Part shown: piece after piece, positions 25,181 through 35,829 of the stretch | How the letters are laid out: each line of letters begins with the position of its first letter | Position numbering within the stretch: the stretch's first letter is position 1 | DNA from: Gnetum montanum | Lineage: Eukaryota; Streptophyta; Gnetopsida; Gnetales; Gnetaceae | DNA: 64,000 nt | Direction of reading: 5' to 3' | Assembly: GCA_015680685.1 (NCBI GenBank) | Contig: MNCI01002923.1 | Location: 466,872-530,871, forward strand | Position numbers and translations under genes: made by a program | Notes under the pieces: generated by a model | The model's input: only the letters and a program-made list of their open reading frames with translations | Told to the model about the DNA's origin: nothing | Database searches by the model: none

Positions 25181-25884
25181 TGTTGGCACATTTAGCCATT
25201 TCATGGGACAGGAAAGGTGATAAAATATGAATGAGACATAGAAGATATTCAAATAAAAAATATGATGGTTGTGTCTTATTGATATTTTAATGCCAGAGGT
25301 TTCATGCGGAATTTTTTTGGGTGAAGATATAGTGTTTCAACTTTCAAATGATGATACCAAGTGAAGAAAAATTTATCATGCTCCTAAGTGAAGGGAAGAT
25401 TGAAAAGAAATGGAAAAGCTTTATCGATTAAATAGAGCCAACCCCATTCATGAATACATCAATAGGAAATTAAAATTAACCTTATGGGAGTCACCATTGT
25501 AAGATTTCAACGGACGTTTTTACAGTAAAGAGCAGTTCTAGCCACTGTACGCGTTGGCAAGGTAGTTCAAGGAAAAAATGAATGAAATTGCTGCGGTTGA
25601 GATTGTGCCCCGCACAACATGGCTTTGAGGATGGAGAACAGATCAATGAATTCATGGTCATTTTCTTTGATTAATTTTTCTCCTGTTTAATGGCCCTTGG
25701 ATGAAATTGTAGACTACGTATTATTCTGTTTCACCTTCATTTTCTGCGGTTAGAAATTCCAAATAGACATTCAAACACAGCCTAAGCGTCTCCTGCTGCA
25801 ACTGACAAAAAAATAGTCTAGAAGAATGCCCGTTCTTTCATAAGGAATTGCGTTGGTACTGACGCAGGGAAGTGCTAAGGTTTA

Positions 25885-26623
25885 TTGACCTGTAATGGCT
25901 TCTATTTTTACGCAAAATCAACTATTTTCTTTGGCCCCAAATTGGCGGCGCTTCTGCTGGGCGGGTTGTGCCAGAACCTTGCAAGGATGTGGGTTCAAAG
26001 GCGGTGGAGGAAGAACTTGCATCCACGTTGCCGCTTTCAAAACAGAAATAGTTTTAGTTTTAAAAATTTTCTCATCAATATGCAACCGATCCGCTCGCCT
26101 TCAACGACGTTCACTGTGTTCTGCAATGCGTGCACTGTGTGGAGATTTTTCTAGTCGTTACCAGGCCTTTCTTAACCTACCATACTAGACACCATTATTC
26201 ACTGATGCTTAGATCTATGGTACATTCGCCCTTCACTTTGCAATCAACGGCAGGAATTTGAAAGATAATCTGCAGGAACACAAAAAATATAGGAAGCCCT
26301 AAGCGAATTTAGGGCAAAACAAAACAAATTCCAGGCAACTGAAACCCTATGTCCAGGGCCATATGTTCAATACATCATTTTTCTTCAAGATCTTTCTCCT
26401 CCACTCTTCAGAAACTGAACACCACATGGCAACGATGACGGATGCAGCGACAAAGCCTTCTTCCGCGGTGGTGGTTGATAACGATTTTTGGCAGGGGTGG
26501 GATATTTTGGAAGTATTTGATGGCAGTTCCAGGCTTGGCGCCTTCACATTCGGGCTTGATGTTTTAGATTTAAATTTTTTGTTTCTAGCGGGTGCAAGTG
26601 CACATAAATTATTTATAAATTAA
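25885..26623 (+). other. Complex, less AT-rich island inside the solo LTR
   Basis: Two overlapping frames (25885-26154 and 25895-26188) and a third at 26363-26623 lie in sequence of normal complexity, unlike the decayed surroundings. The third contains MTDAATKPSSAVVVDNDFW. None matches a family I recognise. Could be foreign sequence picked up by the LTR or simply a long U3. Confidence 0.3.
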
Positions 26624-26923
26624 CATAGATTAGGTACCATCAACATTTATACCAAGGTTGATATTATATTATCACCTTGTTCATAAAATTACTAAGGGCC
26701 TTAATAGTATTCTTAAAAATTTTAAATAAGTAAAAATGAAAAGATATTGGAGCTATAATTTTAAATAATTATATGGAACTATTGGAATTATTTTTCAAAA
26801 GCAATATTTATATATCTCCTAACTTCCTAACTTCCTAAGTTAATACTTCCTAACTTGTTGGGCAAGTTACTTGGGAGAGAAGTTAGGTAAGATATTTTTG
26901 AATATGTAACTACCTTTGAACCC

Positions 26924-26931
26924 TATAAAAA
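26924..26931 (+). promoter_or_regulatory. TATA box of the solo LTR
   Basis: CCCTATAAAAAGG, in a GC-flanked context, followed by a purine-rich leader. Position supports a U3/R boundary about 30 bp downstream. Confidence 0.55.
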
Positions 26932-28228
26932 GGCTTCAAAGGGAAGAGGTTGAGTGGGGATAAGGGGGGTCTCACATATCATTCTTTGAAGAAGACATTT
27001 GATACATCACACTTTGGGAAGGCTTCTAGCTAGTACTTGGGCTCTCACTTGAAGACACACTTTGGGTCTTGAGAAGAGCATTTGAAAGAAGATTTGTAAA
27101 GAAGATTACTTGTAAGATGGCTTGCTAAAGAAAATATTTTAGCCTCTTTGTCATAGTCTTGTGAGTTATGCATATTTTTTTTTATTTTGTTTAAATTGTT
27201 TAGCTAGTGGTTTAGATAGTATCATCCTTGGCAAGTAATTTTGGGATTTTTAGATTGCTCTTATTGTTCTTGTTGCCCAATAGAACATTTCTATTAAAAT
27301 TTTGACATAGAAGCGCTTGTGTTTAAAAGCCTTAAGAGCATTTTGGTAGTAATTCTTTTTGTGCAACGTATAAGAATTACTATTGGGATTGTTGTAAGAA
27401 AGCCTCTGCTTGTAGTCATGCCATTATACAATTCAGTAGTCAAGAGGGTTCAGAAAATCTTTGGTATTTTGATGGGATCAGAATAGCTTTATTTTATCTT
27501 TAAAGTGAGTCTCCGTGGTATTTCAATCAGAAATTGTCAAGTCTTTTGAAGGTTCTGTTGAATGCAATTGTTGGCATCCATTATCTAGCCAAAATAGAGT
27601 CTCGTACGTGGTAGATTACGCAGCAAATGTTTGGTAGCATAGTAGGATTGTCTTGAAGAAATGGCTTATTTGAGCCTTGGAAGTTTGAACAATTCGTAGA
27701 TATTGAATTTGGGATAGCTTTATTACGAAGTGTTTACTCGTGTCATTTTACCTTGTTGAAATATTTGAGGTCTACACAAATCTTCTTTCTTTTCTTTTCT
27801 ATCTATTTCCATCGAATCTTGCTCTATTTCTAGTTTTCTTGTGGAACTATCTCTTTCTCTGGGGAAAATTAGGAGTAGATTTGCAGAGTTGTGCTCAAAT
27901 TTTTTTGTAAAATTTTATTTGTTACAAGTAGGTATTATATAGACAACGTAGACTAGGCAATTGAACAAAATAGGAACTCTCAACAACTCACAGTACTTGG
28001 CAAAGTTGGCTGAATCTCTTTAAGATAAGTAATTTGTAGTTTACATACAATGTAATCGTTTCATATTTCACAACTGCACGCCGCAACAGCACACACACAT
28101 ACTCACATTAACTGCTAAGTTTATTTGGAGGTATCTGGGCCTTGGTGTTGCCAGAGACCAGTAGGCACCTAAATCCAGTTCAAGGACACTCGTTGGCGGT
28201 CGCATCCCAAACGGTCGCCAACACTAAA

Positions 28229-29830
28229 TTAAATCATAATGGAGAAAGAACTAATGGTGGTGGTGTATGCTTTAGAAAAGTTTAGGTAGTATGTGCTTGG
28301 ATACAAAGTGTTTGTGCACATTGACCATAGTGTCATTCTTTTCCTCATGAATAAGCCAATGGTGAGCCCATGTATCATATGATGATTGGTGATGTTGCAG
28401 GAGTTTGATCTTACAATGGTAGATCGAAAGGGGATTGAGAATGTGGTCGTTGATCACTTTTCTTGGTTATGATATGATAACAAAGAAGAGGAGAGCCTGG
28501 TCTCTAACGAATTTCTTGATGAACTTCTCTTTATAGGTGTAATAAATGACAAGTGCCCAATAAACCAAAATGATATGATGGCATACTCACTTGTCTTCTC
28601 ACTCAAGAGATGCCATAAGATTCGAACTATAGGAAGAAACAATAGTTTCTTTATCAGGCCAAATGCTTCATGGAAATCAATGGAAACCTTTATAAGGTGT
28701 GCATCAATGGCCTAGTTCATTGGTGTGCACTTGATAATGATCAATTACATATTTTCTAGAATGCTCTTGAGGGTTCTTGTGGGGGCCACTATTCTAGGAG
28801 ATACATGATCATTAAGATCCTGATGGTAGAATATTATTGGCCAACCATCTTCAAGGATGAGCACCAATTTATCTGTCCTTGTGAATGCTGTCAATGAGAT
28901 GGTGGGATGTTCACTTGCATAGAGAGACCTTAACAATGGATTCAACCACTGGAATCCTTTGACATGTAGGGTATCAACTTCATGGGTTCCATCACACCCA
29001 TGTCAAATGGAAAGGTGTACATAATCATCATAATTGATTAATACACAAAATGGGTAGAAAAAATAGTTGTCATTGACTATACATCATCTATTGCTATGTG
29101 GTTTGGACAAAAAAATGTTGTAAACAAGTTTTGGGTGCCACATGCACTGATTTCTAACAACGGAACCCATTTTATAGGCACTACCTTTTGCAAGCTTATG
29201 TAATGCTTGGGGGTTGAACATAAACTAATAACACCCCACCACCCCAAGCCAATGATTAAGCAGAAGTTACTAATAGGGAGATCATGAAGATCCTAACGAG
29301 AACTATTTTCAAATATAGGAGAGACTAAAGCACAAAAATAAATGATGCCCTTTGGGAATATTGCTTAACATGGAATCTTCCTATAGGCTACTCTTCCTAT
29401 GAGTTGGTGTATAGAAAGTTACCAACACTACCTATCGAATCCAAGCTTCGTATACTTTCAACAGCCTATGGCTTGGACCTTGACCTTAGCCTAGCACAAA
29501 AAAAAAAAATTAATCAACTTGAATATGCTAGATGAAAATCAATTAGTAGCCTTATCCTTGAATGAAATGCACAAGGAATTTAACAAAAAGTGCCATGACC
29601 TTAGAATATGAAAAGTACAATTTCAACCTAGAGACAAGGTCCTCTTTTGGAATCCCACACATGTATGTAAAAAGACAAAGTTTTAAATGTTGTGGGAGTG
29701 GCCTTATATTAGCTATAAAACCTTTTTCTTTCAGGCCATGTTAATCTACAAACCTGAGAGCCCAAATAAAAAGTGGCTAGACAACATGTAACAAGTAAAA
29801 CCTTTCCATGAACCTAAGTAAGCCAGTGTA
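28229..29830 (+). pseudogene. Element B end of RNase H and integrase, broken
   Basis: RNase H resumes with MEKELMVVVYALEKFRxYVLG and a HIDHS block. Integrase follows: zinc-binding region CGGHYSRRY...EYYWPTIFKD...CPCECCQ (28770-28890), core GINFMGSI (catalytic Asp replaced by Asn), ISNNGTHF (second Asp replaced by Asn), and the region of the catalytic Glu degraded. So all three DDE positions are lost. Stops are frequent. Confidence 0.7.
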
Positions 29831-31269
29831 ATAAACACCTCATTGGATGGACAACCATCCTCAATTTTTCAAATCTCCTCATTATAACTTAGTCATGGGG
29901 GAGATGGCCATCCATGCTAACCATTATAGTGGCTCCTTAGTTTTTCATCTTTTTTTTAACTTTGTTATTTTTACAACTTTTTATTTTATGCCTTCTTTAT
30001 CTTACACCTTTTTATTTTTACATTATTAATTTTTCAATTTTTGTTTTACAACATCATTAGTAAATTTTATCTTTCTTGAATATTTTACAATTTCTTGTAT
30101 ATTTTATTCTATTTTGGTGTGATTTTCTCATGAATTTTGCTAATAATGTGCCTTATTGTCAATAGGACACAATGATGCTGTAGTTGTTTGCTAGTGGTGA
30201 TTTGTACTTAACATTTTTGATTTCTAATGTCTAGTTTCTATTTTTGAATTTTAATGACTAATAAACATGAGGTTCCTTTTCATTAGTAAAACCTTAATGA
30301 ACTTGTGACCTTGGTAGTTTTCAAACTTGAATAGGATTCAAAGGTTTGAATAGGATGTGACTTCAAAGGGATTCAAAGCTCTCTATACTTCTACCATCTT
30401 GAGTGCAAGTGTGTTTTTCATGGATCTCTTAATGTTTCATGTCAACCAATAGTAGGAAGTTAAATACGTCTTTGCATGGTGTGGTTTCCATCCAAAAATC
30501 TATAAGAAAAATAAATAATGGAAATTCAAAGCATACTCCATATACATAATAAACAAGCTACAAGCACTAGTTATGGGACTAGAAAGACATGTTACCCATG
30601 CTTGAAGGTCCCCTCTAACTATGGCCCTTTCTTACTTCCTGCTTCTCTTTTCTTCTCTAAAAGGTATGATGTTTGGTTTGTGGGAGCATTCTTGTGTCTC
30701 AAGGGGGGTGGATTGGTCTTAGAGTGGCAATGCAAAGTCACTAAATGTGGTTGGTTTTGGTCTAGACTAAGGATGGAGTCTATTGAGTCATTTCACCACA
30801 AATTTCATAAGGAAATTCATGTGACTAGGATCAGGAACTCCATTACACTCTCTCTATCATCCATGAATGCTTCCATAACTCACATCACTACTTATTGTCC
30901 ATGTTTTCACCTAATGTCTTAGTTTGTGTTTTGAGATTCTTAAATAGATTCTTTGGGTTTGATCCTTAACATTTCATAACCATTAATTAACTATGGGGCT
31001 CATAAACTTCTTAGTTGAGGTTATGCAATGGAAAAAAGGGCATGTGCTGGTATGGGGAGGATCCACATGCATATCTCATGGTTTGTTAGTTATGCATCAA
31101 ACTATGTGCTCCTTTAGGTATTTTTCTTCATAAAATCGCATTCTCTAATCATTTCTCAATTTTCTAAACCTCAAAACCCTTTTCTAGTATTTTCATAATT
31201 TTCATGGATTTATGGGCTTCCATTTAGCTCTCATTTCATGTAAAAATGCCTTGTTTTTATTACTTTTGA
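29831..31269 (+). other. Element B post-integrase non-coding region with T-rich tract
   Basis: Starts with a block containing TTAGTCATGGGGGAGATGG (29890-29910), similar to one in element C near 38770 (complement). 29940-30060 is a T-rich tract. 30060-31260 holds nothing recognised; the frame at 30518-30922 has no domain signature. Confidence 0.45.
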
Positions 31270-31384
31270 CAAAGTCAATAATGGTTAATAGTTGCATCGA
31301 CTAGGCCCATTTGACATAGCTGACCATGTTAATGAGGCCTTGTTGATTAGGCCCCATCAACATAGCACAAAAATTCTATAAATA
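31270..31384 (+). promoter_or_regulatory. Internal U3-like promoter module of element B
   Basis: The string GGCCCCATCAACATAG, about 17 bp, then CTATAAATAC (TATA at 31377-31384) closely resembles B's own U3, which has GGCCCCATCGATGTAG and then CTTATAAATAC at 12944-12983. A GTTAATGAGGCC block just upstream parallels ATTGATGAGGCC in the 3' LTR. It sits about 440 bp before the extra ORF. A role in transcribing that ORF is inferred. Confidence 0.5.
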
Positions 31385-31825
31385 CTGCCTAACACTTAGG
31401 AATTTGTGTCATTTACTTCAAAAAAAGGAAGTTTTTGCAATTTTATAGAGCCTAAAACCTTCCAGACTTTCACATCGTTTGTCCAAATCACTCCATTCGT
31501 TGATCTTGTAGCTACTGCAGGTAAACTCTTAGTTATGGGGGTGACAAACCTTAAGGTTTCTAATGCAAAATTTTCAAATTTTTTCTCACTTCCCCAAAGG
31601 GTTAATGAATAAACCATCAATTTTTGAGAGTTTTACCCTTCCAACAAAATTTGGTAAACATAAAATTTCTTATTAATATTAAAATAAGAATATAATAATA
31701 ATTGAAATGATTAAATTGACCATGATCATAACTTAGCCATGTGTAACTTTCCCAAAGAGATAAAGTATCCTAATTATTTCAAGTTACACATTAAATGCTA
31801 ACCCTTGGTCATGTTGTAATTATAG

Positions 31826-34660
31826 ATGGTACCACCAAAATGACTACAGGAAGAAGGACCATCCCAACAAAAGAACAAACCTAGAGCTGGAAGGGAGCAA
31901 TAGGAACAAGCCTAGGAGCAAGTAGCAAAAACTCATGCAATGGGACCTCTTTGGGAGGAGCCCAATGGGGAATCTATTTGATAGGTTCTCTAAGAAGAGG
32001 CTACAACTGAACAATCTCATTAAAAAGAGGTAGTAGGGGCCGTACCAAGACTTAAGGTCACATTGACACAAGCCTACCTTGATACGATCAAGACTTATGA
32101 TGTCCAACACTTAGTTCTTTAAGAATTGAACTTTGGGCCATTCTTAGAAGATGCTCCACCAGAAGTCAAGACATAGTTGCAAAAATCTCGTATGTGGCCA
32201 ATCATCACTTTCAATGGGAAGTGGTACCTAGAAGAGATATATCTCTTTTGGAATAGAGGAAAGGTAGGAGCCATTATGAAGATCAAGGACATTCATGTGT
32301 TCTACTTGGTGGAAGATATTTCACAAGCTCTTGGTCTACCATATTATGGAACCCATATGGTAGAGATCTCCATGTAAGCAGACCTAGATGCAAAAACAGA
32401 GTGGACCCAGCAATGTTATAGGGTTGATAGAAAGAAGTTTGATGTGATCACATTAGTGGAGGGCATATACTTCAAGATAGCAGCTTATCACCTCAATCCA
32501 ACGATGAGGGCCAGTAAGGTGATTACTTTCTCCACCCATGCATGTGCTACTTTAAGCAAGAAATTCTCTATAAACCTTCCATAACTAATCTATGTGGAGA
32601 TAAAAAAATACTTCAAGAAAAATAAACATGGAAGGAAAACCCTACACTTTTCATGCCTTATTAGAAGACTTTGTAAAAGGGTAGGGATAGTTCACCATGA
32701 AAATGACATGATGAAGCATACTTCGATTGCCTCCTAGTCTTAAATGATGAAAGACAAGATCCTTGTCATGTCCAAAGGAGAGGAATAGTAATTGCCAACT
32801 CCACTAGCCACTCAGGAAACAACATTGGAGGCCCAGACTTCCATTAATTGCCTATGAAAAATTTGAGTATAGCTCTTGCATGAGCAGGAGCAGTGAGTAG
32901 GAATAAGTGGTGGGGATCCATCTTTATACCATCCTCTAATGAGGCACCTCAACGAAGTGGCTGAAATAATTAGTCAGATTCTTTGTACCATCCTACAAAG
33001 AATGCAACTACCTACAATGTCAAATTCTAGTGCCCAAGAGGTAATGATGTCTCTCTCATAACAATAATAATTTCCAAAAATATTTGGGAATGCCACTACC
33101 TTTTCGATGCACTTGGAGGAGGATGAGGGGGCAAATATCCTGGTGATGCAGCACTAAGGACATGAGATAATAGTGGAAGTGCTTGTTGATTCCAGATATC
33201 TTTGGTGATGCAGCACTTAGAGATGTGTAGACACTTACAAGAACTATTAGTAGTAGATTGAGTGTAGCCCACCATGAGGAGTTGCTGTACCAATTAGTGG
33301 GAACTAGGCAATTGATTCTAGATATCTTTGATTTTCCAAATAACATTAGCACAACCAAGTTGAAGCTGCTTGTAGCAAAGGGAAAATGCATCATTTTGGA
33401 AGGGTAACTCAAAATAGCTCAAGCACAAAACCAATGCTTGGCCCTAGAGGTTGCTAACTTAAGAGCCCACCTTGCTGATCTTGTGCTCTTCAACCTTACA
33501 TTAACATGAGATGAAGCTTTTCAACAGCTTTTAAGACAGACTTAAATAGGTTGAGGCAAGGATGATGATGGTTGTCTTTGATCAATCTGTGGCTAAGGCC
33601 AAGACACATTCAGTTCAAAAGGCCTTGATCTAGATGTACCTAGAGAATAATATGTTGACTGTAGAGAATCATTACCTATAGAATGTTGATAGGCAAAAAT
33701 ATCAAATGCAAGAATTCATCCATTAACAACAAGAGTAACTAGATAGGGTAAACATGGAACTGAGGAGAATGGTAGTCAAAAATTAAAATATCTCTATGGG
33801 GAAAGTTCGTGCCTTTCGCCAAAAATCCATGATTGAGATTATTGCTTGGAAGAATGAGGCTCTCAAATTTGAGAGAGTCAAGAATCACTACAAGGATCAG
33901 GTTGGCCTATAGAAGGAAGCTAATGAAAAACACATCTAGATGGTTCACACAAAAGTTAATGAGACCCTCTAGCAACTCCAGCAAGGAAAAGAGGTGTGGC
34001 AACCTATTGTTGATGGGGTAAATGCCTACAACAAAGCAAAGGTTTGCATGAAGGAGTTACTGATTGAAAAGATGAAATAATACATGGATCCTTCCAATCT
34101 CAAATATGCAAACCTGGCAATGTTGACTACTGGAAAACCATGGTCAGAGTTAGAGAAATAGGTGGCCAACTCGTACTTGCTATACGAAGTAGAGTTTAAG
34201 CACCACAAGGAGACCAAGAAAAAGCTTGAGACTACAAATGCTAAACTCAAAGTTCTCAAGACAAGATTCACTAATCAAAGATCAACTACTAAGAACCTAG
34301 CTAGAAGAATGAATGATTACTAGGAACTATAGAATGCAATTAGGGTGTTCAATAATGAATGCAAACAATTTGTTGCTTGATTCGTTAATGTTAAGAAGTT
34401 GTTTCCAATGATGCCCTATCCTTAGGATGTGTCCATTCTAGCCCACATTGGTCACATTGTGTGGACTGTGCATGATCCTAAAGAGTAAGGAGGAGAAGAT
34501 GAAAGCATTGTTGGATCCTTCTGGTCTTTCATCGAAAGTTGTAGTTATAGTAGGATAACCATAACAACCTCAACCATTGCATGTGCCTAAAGTAGGAGAA
34601 GGTCCTTTGAAACCTAAGGAGCCTCCATCACATGGGACCATTTAATGTTCTTCATTGTCT
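31826..34660 (+). pseudogene. Element B extra ORF in the env position, broken
   Basis: Sense ORF between integrase and 3' LTR. The start ATG at 31826 is chosen because the same ATGGTNCC start context occurs in C's copy at 38440. Blocks shared with C, in order: a FGPFLED...WPIITFNGKWYL block (about 32120-32235), IMKIKDIHVFYLVEDIS (32270-32320), YHLNPT...YVEIKKYFKKNKHGRK (32490-32640), LCKRVG, and a long coiled-coil-like region (33500-34330) with MLTTGKPWSELEK...KKKLETTNAKLK. The end MPYP..DVSILAHIG lies at about 34400-34460. No transmembrane segment or signal peptide is evident, so nothing shows it is an envelope protein. Many TAG/TAA stops. I do not recognise the family; it may be one of the additional ORFs known in Athila/Tat elements. 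Confidence 0.6.
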
Positions 34661-34865
34661 TTGTGCCATCAAAGGGATTGTCTTTGTCAATTTTTTCTTG
34701 GAGTTCAATTTTGTACTATTGAACACTAAAAAGTTTTTTTTGTAATAATTGTATATCCATACACTTGGGCACTTAGTGTTTTTTTGTGATTGTAATATGT
34801 CTATCATCAGTTAATAATTCCATACCTTCTTAAATTTGTAAAGAACTCGAGGATGAGTTTTCATT

Positions 34866-34879
34866 TAGTTGTGGGGCTA
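34866..34879 (+). promoter_or_regulatory. Polypurine tract of element B
   Basis: TAGTTGTGGGGCTA directly before the 3' LTR start TGATGAATC; equivalent in place and sequence to those of A', A and C. Confidence 0.65.
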
Positions 34880-35721
34880 TGATGAATCATAAATTAGTTA
34901 CATTGATGAGGCCCCTTTAAGGCATGATTTGATGCATTGACATGGCCCTGTTGATGTAGTGTCTATTTTTTCCTATAAATACACATGCTCCCATTGTGTA
35001 TTGGCATTATTTTATCAATAGAGTAGTTGAACTCTTGTAGTTTCATTCCATAGTCTTAGCGAATAATCAGTGAGTGCTCGTAGTATGGATTTGAATTAGT
35101 GAGTCTTATTTGAGTGGTAATGTACATGGACACATTCCATGAATGACAATAAGATTGAGATTGATTCTTATTCATTGTAGCACTTTGACTTAGATTAAAT
35201 TTCCTTTTAATGTAATTTATATTCCATGTACTTAGTTAATCTTTACATTTCCATGCATATTAATCAATTAGTGGAATCAGCGTGGCTAGTTTCGAGCATA
35301 AAAATGTATTCGCTTGGTAATCCCAGTAGTGTTATTGCTTGGTTCACCTATTAGCATAGTGCTTGGTAATCCCAATAGTGGATACATGTGTTTAGGACAT
35401 GTACAGTAAGCTTAGAATGGACACTCATCATCCATAGGCTAGTTTAGACTTTAATTTCCATTAATTAGTTTAAATAATTGATTTCTTTATCATTATTAGG
35501 AGTAGCATAAGGCTAAAACAACATCAAGAATCGTATGCCGCAGTCTAGACTAAACTATACATGACAAAACTACCACTAGTCCAAGTGGGAAGATAATGAA
35601 CTATGATCAAAGCATAATGATCTAGATGCCACAACTAGTCCCATGCATAGAATTCGACCATATTGTGTATGAATGCTCATGATTCATAATGTTGGGCATA
35701 GGAGGTACCTACCACTCATCA
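34880..35721 (+). repeat. 3' LTR of element B (842 bp)
   Basis: TGATGAATC...CCACTCATCA, with TATAAATA at 34974-34981. Pairs with 12866-13731 and is followed by the TSD TTGGT. Confidence 0.85.
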
Positions 35722-35829
35722 TTGGTAAATATTAATGTTGCCTTATGTTGTTACTTGTGGTGGTGGCTCCTACATTGGTTGCTTACCCTTGTAGTTAGGC
35801 TTTTGAAATTGGTAGTAGTTTAGGAGCAC

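Larger units (their letters stand above)
25181..28223 (+). mobile_element. Solo LTR (3,043 bp) inserted in element B's RNase H
   Basis: Starts TGTTGGCAC and ends GTCGCCAACA, giving a 7-bp inverted terminus TGTTGGC/GCCAACA typical of many Ty1/copia LTRs. The perfect TSD CTAAA lies at 25176-25180 and 28224-28228, and the reading frame of RNase H resumes right after it. A TATA box (TATAAAAA, 26924-26931) sits about 57 percent of the way in, which fits an LTR with a long U3. No protein domain and no internal direct repeat is seen, so a solo LTR left by recombination is the simplest reading; a TIR-type non-autonomous transposon is the alternative. Confidence 0.7.
12866..35721 (+). mobile_element. 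Element B: near-complete Athila-like LTR retrotransposon with an extra ORF, twice interrupted
   Basis: Plus-strand element, 22,856 bp as it stands, flanked by the perfect TSD TTGGT (12861-12865, 35722-35726). Removing nested element A and the solo LTR, each with one TSD copy, leaves about 13.0 kb. Order: 5' LTR, tRNA-Asp-like primer-binding site, gag, protease, RT, RNase H, integrase, T-rich tract, internal U3-like module, extra ORF, polypurine tract, 3' LTR. All reading frames are broken. RT, protease and integrase motifs are of the Athila kind. It inserted into element C. Confidence 0.85.

Noticed and set aside
29847-30029. Short frame with hydrophobic end after B integrase, considered as an envelope-like protein
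   Set aside because: The hydrophobic residues are encoded by the T-rich tract (TTT/TTA codons), so they reflect composition.
30518-30922. Plus-strand frame of 134 codons in element B
   Set aside because: Lies in the non-coding post-integrase region, no motif, and no counterpart seen in element C.
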